Below, one piece after another: positions 57,591 to 64,000 of a DNA stretch of 64,000 nt. Position 1 is the stretch's first letter. Every line of letters begins with the position of its first letter. Origin of the DNA: Bacteroidetes bacterium 46-16 (GTDB taxonomy: Bacteria > Bacteroidota > Bacteroidia > Chitinophagales > Chitinophagaceae); assembly GCA_001897835.1 (NCBI GenBank), contig MKUN01000033.1:1-64000 (forward strand). The letters are read 5' to 3'. A program made the translations under genes and the position numbers. Below the pieces are notes generated by a model. It saw only the letters and a list, made by a program, of their open reading frames with translations. It was not told the origin of the DNA and did not search any database.

Positions 57591-60257
57591 ATGGACACTC
57601 CCCGGTATAAAGAGCTACTGCAGGAATATGAAAAAATAGCCGATGAAAGGGCACGCATAGACCTGTATATTGAAATGGCCATGGAAGAGCGTAATGTGGA
57701 TATAGAGCGCGCTGCAGACATGGCCGACGAGATCATAGAACGTGCCACAAAAGTAGGCCATACCCTGGCCATAGGCAGGGGTATGAACCTGAAGGGCTGG
57801 TGTTTCTGGTCGCTGGGCAATTATGATGCAGGGGTGGAGATACTCCAAAAAGCAATCAATGTTGCGCACACGGTAAATAACAAACCGCTCGAAGCCCGTA
57901 TCTACAACAACTTTGGCTATATATACCGTGACCGGGGTGAACTTGCAAGCGCTCTTAATTATTTTGAGAAGGCACTGGCCATAAACGAAAAGCTTGGTGA
58001 TGAGGTAGCACAATCGGTTAACTTATCGAGCATAGCATATATCAACTATGACCTTGGCGATTATGAGAATGCATTGGAATTTGCCCTCCGCTGCCTGCCC
58101 ATATTCGAGAAAGCGAAGGATATGCACCGGCTGGCAGCATTGCACCATATACTCGGCAATATCTATTTTAAGCAAGAGCAATACGAAGAAGCCCTGAGAT
58201 ACTTCCGGAAGAACCTCCAGGAGACCGAATTCGATACAGTGATCAATATCATGGCTATCAATGGCATGGGTAAGGTCTATTATAAGACCCACCAGTTCGA
58301 TGAGGCCAACAGGTACCTGTCTGATGCTTTGGCGCAGGCACTCACTATTAATAATGTAGAAGTGCAGATAAGCTGCCATTATTACCTGGGCAGGCTGTAT
58401 ATGGACGATGGCAATTATCGCAAAGCACTGGCATCGCTAAGCGAATCGCTGGAATTGGCAGAACAATACATGCGCCGCCACGATGTTATGAGCATACACG
58501 AGACCCTTTCCGTGCTATACGACCAGATGGGCAATATCCCTAAAGCTTTTCATCACCTGAAGGCCTATGAACAATTAAAAGAAGATATCTTCAGGCAAAC
58601 CACCTTCAATAAGTTGCGCAACCTGCAAACGCGTCAACAGATAGAGCTGGCACAGAAAGAAAAGGAAGTGGCCAAGCGTACAGCTTACCTCAAGCAGCAG
58701 TTCATGGCCAATATGAGCCACGAGATACGCACGCCGATGAATGCCATCGTAGGCATGACCCGCCTGCTGGTGACCAAAGAGCCACGCCCCGACCAGATGC
58801 GCTACCTCGATGCCATTCAGAAATCGGCCGATAACCTGCTCATTATCATCAACGATATCCTGGACCTGTCGAAGATAGAGGCGGGCAAAATAATAATAGA
58901 AAAAACAGATTTTTCATTGCGCGAGGTGATTCAAAGCCTGAGCGATATGCTTATGTTCAAGGCTGAAGAAAGGCATATCTCGTTGCGCACAAACGTGGCC
59001 GATGACATACCTAACCTCATGGTAGGCGATCCTACCCGCATCAACCAGGTATTGATAAACCTTGCGGGCAACGCTATAAAATTCACAGAGAAAGGATATG
59101 TAGCCGTCAATGTATCGATACTTAAAAAAGAGGATAAGACCTGGTGGATAAAGCTGGATGTGGCAGATACCGGTATCGGTATTTCATCTGAATATGTGGA
59201 TAAGATATTTGAAAGCTTTACCCAGGCCGGCACCGATGTAGCGCGTAAATATGGCGGCACAGGCCTTGGGCTCACCATATCCCGTCAATTGGTATCGCTG
59301 ATGCATGGCGAAATGTCTGTCAAGAGCGAATTGGGAAAGGGCACCACTTTTACGGTAGTATTGCCACTTGAAGAGTCGGCAGTACAGGCAGAAGAAGTGC
59401 CCCGGGGCGTGATAGATGATGCTACAATGCAGCGCCTGAATAAAGTGAAGCTCCTGCTGGTGGAAGACAATGAATTTAACAGGATGGTTGCAGAAGATAC
59501 GCTTAAAGATGTGATACCGGGGGTGATTATTGATATAGCGGTGAATGGACAGGAAGCCCTGGCAAGAGTGCAGCGTGAGAACTATGACGTAGTGCTCATG
59601 GACATACAGATGCCTGTAATGGATGGTGTTACTGCCACAAAAGCTATACGCGAAACAATGCCGCCCCCATGCTGCGATGTAAAAATAATAGCCATGACGG
59701 CAAACGTGCTGCAGGAAGATGTACAGCAATATCTTAATGCCGGCATGAACGCTTATGTATCAAAACCCTTCCAGACCGATGAGCTACTGCTGAAGATGGC
59801 TGCAATGATAGAACATAAAGTGCTGGATAGCGAAAAACAGAATGTGCCCAACAGGCCGGAAAAGGATGCCGGCCCGATAAAACCCGGGAAGCAATCGTCC
59901 CCCCCTCAACTACCTGAGAAAGTAACCGATATGCAGTTCCTGACACAATTTGCAGGCGGCAATAAAGAAAAAATAAACAAATACGTCAACATGTTCCTTG
60001 AAAATGCGCCTCGTTTGCTGAGCAATATCCAGGAGGCATTGAACCTAAAAGACTACCCGGCTTTAAAGATCGCAGCCCACTCTCTTAAACCACAACTTTC
60101 TTACATGGGTGTAAAAGAAGAGATAAGTCATATCTTCCTGATAGAACAAACAGCCGGAGAAGCAGCTCATTTTGAACGACTTCCGGAACTTGTAGGCACT
60201 CTTATAGACGTGTGCCGTAAGGCTTTTGAGGAATTGAAACAAGCAGTAGGAACATAA
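57591..60257 (+). CDS. Soluble TPR - histidine kinase - receiver - Hpt hybrid
   Basis: This 888-residue multidomain signalling protein has an N-terminal region of about seven TPR repeats (about residues 60-335, with GYIYRDRGELASALNYFEKAL-like units). A short coiled coil, HisKA with H377 (MSHEIRTPMNAIVG), HATPase, a receiver with D671 (LMDIQMP) and an Hpt domain with H830 (AAHSLKPQL) follow. All phospho-sites are present, so an internal H-D-H relay is possible. There is no membrane helix; the TPRs probably recruit partner proteins. The next gene, 68 nt downstream, codes a membrane-tethered receiver that would be a fitting final acceptor. Confidence 0.93.
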   Translation: MDTPRYKELLQEYEKIADERARIDLYIEMAMEERNVDIERAADMADEIIERATKVGHTLAIGRGMNLKGWCFWSLGNYDAGVEILQKAINVAHTVNNKPLEARIYNNFGYIYRDRGELASALNYFEKALAINEKLGDEVAQSVNLSSIAYINYDLGDYENALEFALRCLPIFEKAKDMHRLAALHHILGNIYFKQEQYEEALRYFRKNLQETEFDTVINIMAINGMGKVYYKTHQFDEANRYLSDALAQALTINNVEVQISCHYYLGRLYMDDGNYRKALASLSESLELAEQYMRRHDVMSIHETLSVLYDQMGNIPKAFHHLKAYEQLKEDIFRQTTFNKLRNLQTRQQIELAQKEKEVAKRTAYLKQQFMANMSHEIRTPMNAIVGMTRLLVTKEPRPDQMRYLDAIQKSADNLLIIINDILDLSKIEAGKIIIEKTDFSLREVIQSLSDMLMFKAEERHISLRTNVADDIPNLMVGDPTRINQVLINLAGNAIKFTEKGYVAVNVSILKKEDKTWWIKLDVADTGIGISSEYVDKIFESFTQAGTDVARKYGGTGLGLTISRQLVSLMHGEMSVKSELGKGTTFTVVLPLEESAVQAEEVPRGVIDDATMQRLNKVKLLLVEDNEFNRMVAEDTLKDVIPGVIIDIAVNGQEALARVQRENYDVVLMDIQMPVMDGVTATKAIRETMPPPCCDVKIIAMTANVLQEDVQQYLNAGMNAYVSKPFQTDELLLKMAAMIEHKVLDSEKQNVPNRPEKDAGPIKPGKQSSPPQLPEKVTDMQFLTQFAGGNKEKINKYVNMFLENAPRLLSNIQEALNLKDYPALKIAAHSLKPQLSYMGVKEEISHIFLIEQTAGEAAHFERLPELVGTLIDVCRKAFEELKQAVGT

Positions 60258-60325
60258 CTATTGGGTGTTCTTTTGCTTTTATAATATTTTTATTTATTTT
60301 TCTACGAAATTGAACAACACAAATT

Positions 60326-60829
60326 ATGGCAACAGATAAGCGTTACATTTTCCTCGTGGACGATGAACCGATACAGAACGAAATGCTCAAGGATTATCTC
60401 GCAGAACGTTTTGTTTATGACATTAAAACCTACGAAAGCGGTGAGGATGCACTAAAGGACATGCACCTGAACCCGGAAATAGTGGTGCTCGATTTTCACC
60501 TGAACAGCAATAAAGCAGGTGCCCAGAACGGTGTAGAAATATTAAAAGCTATAAAAGAGCGCCATCCTTCCACCCAGGTCATCATGCTCTCGGGACAGGA
60601 TAAGATCGATGTGGCTATAGACAGCATGAAATATGGCGCATACGATTATGTGGTTAAGGGCGAAACAGCCTTCTCCCGTATGGAGAACACCATGAACAAC
60701 ATCAGCGAATTACACAGGATAAAGACCATAAACGGGGCATATAAGAACACTATAGTGTTCCTATCCATCGTTATAGGCCTCATTGTGCTGCTGTCTATCT
60801 ACATTTCATACCGCTATATCTTCGTATAG
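60326..60829 (+). CDS. Receiver domain with C-terminal membrane anchor
   Basis: This 167-residue protein has a complete receiver domain (D12-D13 pocket, D56 acceptor in VVLDFHLN, S89 switch, K111), then a short helical linker (112-138) and one hydrophobic helix (about 142-162) ending YRYIFV. There is no output domain. The membrane tether on a receiver is unusual. It lies 68 nt after the TPR hybrid kinase, so it may accept phosphate from the Hpt H830 and carry the signal to a membrane partner, or act as a phosphate sink. Cytoplasmic orientation of the receiver is expected. Confidence 0.85.
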   Translation: MATDKRYIFLVDDEPIQNEMLKDYLAERFVYDIKTYESGEDALKDMHLNPEIVVLDFHLNSNKAGAQNGVEILKAIKERHPSTQVIMLSGQDKIDVAIDSMKYGAYDYVVKGETAFSRMENTMNNISELHRIKTINGAYKNTIVFLSIVIGLIVLLSIYISYRYIFV

Positions 60830-60855
60830 TACTGAACCTCAGCAAGCAAAACTTT

Positions 60856-60901
60856 TAACAAGTTATTGGTTAGTTTATAACAAGTCACTTGTTTACTTTT
60901 G
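60856..60901 (+). promoter_or_regulatory. Operator-like repeats and -7 box upstream of the aminotransferase
   Basis: TAACAAGT occurs at 60856-60863 and 60878-60885, 22 bp apart (two helical turns). The second copy belongs to a perfect palindrome AACAAGT-C-ACTTGTT (60879-60893). It directly precedes TACTTTTG (60894-60901), a -7 element. A dimeric repressor or activator could bind here. Confidence 0.45.
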
Positions 60902-60924
60902 CTGCTTATTCAAAAGCAGGCGTC

Positions 60925-62115
60925 ATGCAATTAGCCAAAAGACTGGACCTGGTATCTGAGCCCCAAACAATAAAAATGGCGAAGCTCAGCAGAGAGTTAA
61001 AAGCCAAAGGAATCAATATTATAGACCTGAGCATAGGCGAACCTGACTTCCGAACTCCCCAACATATTTGCGATGCTGCGGTAAGGGCTATGGAGGAAGG
61101 ATACACGAAGTATGCGCCTGTTGCCGGCTTTCCTGAACTGCGGGAAGCTATTTGCACCAAACTGAAAAGAGATAATGGCCTGGACTATGCCCCGGGGGAG
61201 ATCTTGGTTTCCGCCGGTGCCAAACACTCATTGGCCAATGCGGTCCTTTCGATCATAGACCCGGGCGATGAAGTGATCATCCCTACACCATATTGGGTTA
61301 CGTACAGCGCCCAGGTGCAACTGGCGGAAGGCACTGCAAAATTCGTGAACTGTACTATCGATAATGATTTCAAGATAACGCCCGAACAATTAGAAAATGC
61401 GATAACCGAAAAAACCAGATTATTTATATACTCATCGCCCTGCAATCCATCAGGCAGTGTGTATTCAAAAGAAGAACTGGCTGCCCTTGCAGAAGTATTC
61501 AAAAGGTATCCAAAGGTCTACATAATCAGTGATGAGATCTACGAATACATTAACTATACTGCCAAACACCAGAGCATAGCACAGTTTACAGAATTGCGCG
61601 ACAGGGTGATCGTGATCAATGGTATGTCTAAAGGCTTCGCAATGACCGGCTGGCGGCTCGGTTATATGGCCGGTCCGCAACCCCTGATACAAGCCTGCGA
61701 AAAATTACAGGCGCAATTCACCTCAGCAGCAAACTCCATTGCGCAAAGGGCCTCGATCACTGCCTTATTAGGCGACCTCGCACCAAGCCATGAAATGACC
61801 CGGGCTTTTCATGCACGGAGAGATTTCGTGATAGATGAACTGGACAAAATTCCCGGCGTTAAGATCAATATGCCTGAGGGCGCTTTTTATGCCTTCCCGA
61901 ATATAAGCGCCTTTTTTGGCAGGAGCGATGGTGAAACTACCATACATATAGATGAGGACTTTAGTATGTACCTGTTGCATAAAGCGCATGTAAGCACAGT
62001 AAATGGCACGGCTTTCGGCAACCCAAATTGTATCCGTATCTCATTCGCTACATCTATGGAGCAACTAAAGGAAGCAATGGCACGCATACGCACTGCAGTA
62101 GCGCAGCTATCTTAG
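60925..62115 (+). CDS. Pyridoxal-phosphate aminotransferase (aspartate aminotransferase family)
   Basis: This 396-residue fold-type I, class I/II aminotransferase has the PLP lysine K236 in SKGFAMTGWRLGY. SSPCNPSGSVYS and SDEIYEYINY are family motifs. It probably transfers amino groups between aspartate or another amino acid and 2-oxoglutarate; the precise substrate is unclear. I chose the ATG at 60925 (MQLAKRLDL), because the upstream TTG at 60889 lies within the promoter box. A palindrome 32 nt upstream suggests control by a DNA-binding dimer. It converges on a lipoprotein gene with a 3-nt gap. Confidence 0.93.
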   Translation: MQLAKRLDLVSEPQTIKMAKLSRELKAKGINIIDLSIGEPDFRTPQHICDAAVRAMEEGYTKYAPVAGFPELREAICTKLKRDNGLDYAPGEILVSAGAKHSLANAVLSIIDPGDEVIIPTPYWVTYSAQVQLAEGTAKFVNCTIDNDFKITPEQLENAITEKTRLFIYSSPCNPSGSVYSKEELAALAEVFKRYPKVYIISDEIYEYINYTAKHQSIAQFTELRDRVIVINGMSKGFAMTGWRLGYMAGPQPLIQACEKLQAQFTSAANSIAQRASITALLGDLAPSHEMTRAFHARRDFVIDELDKIPGVKINMPEGAFYAFPNISAFFGRSDGETTIHIDEDFSMYLLHKAHVSTVNGTAFGNPNCIRISFATSMEQLKEAMARIRTAVAQLS

Positions 62116-62118
62116 GTA

Positions 62119-62463
62119 TCACTTTTCTTTTGCCAGTTCGCTTATCATGTCATTGTATATACTGTCGAGCTTGGCAGGATGGGCCTTGTACCAAAGCATA
62201 CTTTTATCAAATTCCTCTTTGGAGACCTTATAGTGAGCCAATATCTCGTTATAATAGCGGGCAAGGGAGTCTGAGTTCTTGCCCCTGTTCAATATGCTGC
62301 TGTCTTCCTTCTTTACCATCACACTATATACTTCAGCAGCATTCATATCATACAGTATCTGCCTCATTTTCGCAGGGCTGATGCCATTACCTTCATTACC
62401 AGTTTTGCATGCCGGCAATAAATAAAACACTAAAAGCACTAAAAACAGTTTACGCCCCATCAC
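62119..62463 (-). CDS. DUF4296 domain lipoprotein
   Basis: This 114-residue protein has a lipoprotein signal ending LPAC (C19) and a helical DUF4296 domain (about residues 28-110, with LYDMNAAEVYS and YKVSKEEFDKSMLWY). The family is conserved in Bacteroidota and its role is unknown. Its start overlaps the stop of the upstream DUF4835 gene by 4 nt (ATGA arrangement), so the two are co-translated. It is the last gene of the coaBC operon segment in this window. Confidence 0.85.
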   Translation of the reverse strand: MMGRKLFLVLLVFYLLPACKTGNEGNGISPAKMRQILYDMNAAEVYSVMVKKEDSSILNRGKNSDSLARYYNEILAHYKVSKEEFDKSMLWYKAHPAKLDSIYNDMISELAKEK

Positions 62464-63383
62464 TTTAGTGCATTATATTTTGCTGCGTTGGCTATATCTA
62501 TCTGTGCAAGCTGCGTAATATAAGGCGCTCGTTCCGCCTTAGGTAGCTGGGCTACCACTTTAAGAAATTCATCGCTCTTGGCATTAAAGATGAACTGCAT
62601 CAGTATAGAAGATGGATTTTCGCGTTGCACCTGTGCAAAGGTGCTTATCGTGCTCAATATCTTTTGCTTGGCCTCTGCCGGTTTCCCATACATATTATCA
62701 AGGCCCTCACGGTGCAGTGCATACCAGGCATCGCGCAATGATTGAAAACGCGGGCTGAGGAACTGATCTATGATCCAGTAGCGGTTCCGGTTGCCTTCTA
62801 CCGCCTTCCAGCCGGTTATGGTCTTGCCTTGCTCAGGGGCATTATTCACTATATTCTGCGCTTTTTTCAGGTATGGCGTACCGCCATTTTTTGAAAAGCT
62901 ATCATAGTCGAGCGCCAGTATGATATAAACGTAATAGGCCAGCACAGCGGTAAGATTAGATGCAAGGGGGTCATTGCCCGCTACGCGGTTATCGTCAAAA
63001 TCAAGCGTAGTATACTGGGAGAAATGAAAAAGCACGTCCCTGTCCACAAAATTCACAGTAGGCGTGTTATAGTTGGTATTATAAACCGGGCGCGAGGCCT
63101 GGATATTAAGGGTGGCATTGTACCCATCATTATCCCCATTCATCCTGCCGGTAAGATTTATGAGCATATTACACTCTATCTTTTCATTCACCGCATACTC
63201 ATCCGTGGTCCATTTGCGCGTATTCAGGAAGGCAGTAATGGATCGCTCCATGGTATTGAACACCTCCTGGTCAACTCCCTGTATCTTATCATGCAGCACC
63301 TTCACCTTGCAATTCAGCTCCTGTGCAGTAGCCGTACTCCAAAGTGCGGTCATCAATATTATATTAAACAGTTTTTTCAGCAT
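62460..63383 (-). CDS. DUF4835 family protein
   Basis: This 307-residue protein has a signal peptide (about residues 1-21, ending STATAQ) and the DUF4835 domain (about 24-300, opening ELNCKVKVLHDKIQG). It is conserved beside coaBC in Bacteroidota. A member has, as I recall, been linked to the type IX secretion machinery (named PorD); I could not check this. Its start lies 20 nt inside the end of coaBC, which suggests coupled translation. It is probably periplasmic. Confidence 0.87.
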   Translation of the reverse strand: MLKKLFNIILMTALWSTATAQELNCKVKVLHDKIQGVDQEVFNTMERSITAFLNTRKWTTDEYAVNEKIECNMLINLTGRMNGDNDGYNATLNIQASRPVYNTNYNTPTVNFVDRDVLFHFSQYTTLDFDDNRVAGNDPLASNLTAVLAYYVYIILALDYDSFSKNGGTPYLKKAQNIVNNAPEQGKTITGWKAVEGNRNRYWIIDQFLSPRFQSLRDAWYALHREGLDNMYGKPAEAKQKILSTISTFAQVQRENPSSILMQFIFNAKSDEFLKVVAQLPKAERAPYITQLAQIDIANAAKYNALK

Positions 63384-64000
63384 GCCTTAATTCCAGTATG
63401 TGTTTTACGATCGCCTGTGCCGATTCTTTCTTGCTCATCAGCGGCAATTGTTCATTGTAACCTTTGTTATCCAGCAGTGTAAGTTTGTTGGTATCATGGC
63501 CAAAACCCGCGCCTTCGTCGCGCAGTGAATTAAGTGCCATCATATCCGCATTCTTACTCTTCATTTTCGCTATTGCATTTTCCAGTTCATTGGTGGTTTC
63601 GAGGGCAAAACCGACCAGCAACTGGTTGTTTTTTTTCTTTTTGCCAAGCGATGCCAGTATATCATTGGTCCGGGTCAGGTTCAAATCTAACGTTTCTTCT
63701 TTCTTTTTTATTTTCTCAAGGGCCATTTCTTTGGGTTTATAATCGGCCACAGCAGCTGCCAGCACTGCTATCTCGCATTGCGGGAAGAGTTTGATACTCG
63801 CATCATACATCTCGGCAGCGCTCTCTACTTTGATCACTTTTATATTAGCATGGTAAGTGCCCAGGTGAGTGGGACCTAATACAAGGCTGATCTTAGCCCC
63901 CATATCTGCCAATGCTTCCGCGATAGCAATGCCCATTTTGCCGGTGGAGAAATTACCTACGAAACGAACGGGGTCTATACGCTCAAATGTAGGGCCCGCG
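63364..64000 (-). CDS. coaBC: Phosphopantothenoylcysteine decarboxylase/synthetase, C-terminal part (5' end outside window)
   Basis: The frame enters from the right edge and ends at 63364, giving about 211 residues of CoaB. The nucleotide-binding motif ([23 protein letters not shown], as TFERIDPVR and FSTGKMG) lies at the very edge. [11 protein letters not shown] and the ATP/CMP-site [18 protein letters not shown] segment follow, and [13 protein letters not shown] is further on. CoaB joins 4'-phosphopantothenate to cysteine with CTP in CoA synthesis. The CoaC half and the true start are beyond position 64000. It is the first gene in the window of an operon with DUF4835 and DUF4296. Confidence 0.93.
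   Translation of the reverse strand, partial: AGPTFERIDPVRFVGNFSTGKMGIAIAEALADMGAKISLVLGPTHLGTYHANIKVIKVESAAEMYDASIKLFPQCEIAVLAAAVADYKPKEMALEKIKKKEETLDLNLTRTNDILASLGKKKKNNQLLVGFALETTNELENAIAKMKSKNADMMALNSLRDEGAGFGHDTNKLTLLDNKGYNEQLPLMSKKESAQAIVKHILELRHAEKTV

Noticed and set aside
60262-60276. Sigma-54-like TGG-N9-TTGCT before the membrane-tethered receiver gene
   Set aside because: Only GG and GC are in register; the C and AC of the -24 element are missing, so a chance match is likely.
60889-60924. TTG start for the aminotransferase
   Set aside because: It lies in the palindrome and -7 box. The ATG at 60925 gives the normal family N-terminus.
1-64000. CRISPR array, insertion sequence, prophage or tRNA gene
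   Set aside because: No regularly spaced direct repeats, transposase or integrase genes, or cloverleaf-like segments were found on reading through both strands; a covariance search could still reveal a missed tRNA.

Overview
The window is a chromosomal segment of a Bacteroidota bacterium, most likely of the order Chitinophagales (Chitinophagaceae-like). The inference rests on three things. Secreted proteins carry C-terminal type IX secretion sorting domains. Many upstream regions carry the Bacteroidota promoter -7 box TAnnTTTG. Gene content is typical of the group: long-form IspH, the putative-porin family, DUF4835/DUF4296 downstream of coaBC, DUF3810, DUF4142 and DUF6580. I cannot name the genus. 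I see no rRNA, tRNA, insertion sequence, prophage or CRISPR array, and the sequence reads as stable core plus accessory chromosome.

Layout. 0.5-1.5 kb: two stand-alone receiver proteins. 1.6-4.7 kb: a 50-residue membrane peptide gene and sucA. 4.7-6.8 kb: a three-gene reverse operon of a multi-spanning membrane protein, a sensor-less histidine kinase and a LuxR-type regulator. 6.9-8.0 kb: an orphan protein and a candidate structured RNA with its own terminator. 8-19 kb: M13 peptidase, ispH, two convergent T9SS cargo proteins, an orphan RND adaptor, DUF3810 protein, an acyl-CoA mutase and small stress-type proteins. 20-27.7 kb: a signalling block of CHASE3 kinase, sigma-54 (rpoN), NtrC-type activator, PAS kinase and REC-PAS-kinase. 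27.7-39.9 kb: porin, purine nucleoside phosphorylase, UbiA prenyltransferase, Maf, FAD oxidoreductase, leuS, SCO protein, chromate transporter and pdxH. 40.3-56.4 kb: a 13-gene same-strand surface-glycan locus. 56.5-64 kb: DUF6580 and 2TM proteins, a TPR hybrid kinase with a membrane-tethered receiver, an aminotransferase, DUF4296/DUF4835 and the 3' part of coaBC, which runs off the right edge.

How the genes work together. Ten two-component proteins lie in the window, and three of their arrangements stand out: (i) 7TM protein + minimal kinase + LuxR regulator; (ii) rpoN directly followed by an NtrC-type activator and two kinases, one with an NtrB-like H-box; (iii) a soluble TPR-kinase-REC-Hpt hybrid followed by a receiver domain whose only other part is a C-terminal membrane helix. 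The glycan locus combines a Wza-like export lipoprotein and a Wzc-like tyrosine kinase with an ABC flippase-type exporter, seven glycosyltransferases, a divergent deacetylase and tandem paralogous acyltransferases. No Wzy polymerase, Wzx flippase or initiating phosphoglycosyl transferase is recognisable in it. A 16-bp palindrome overlaps its promoter box.
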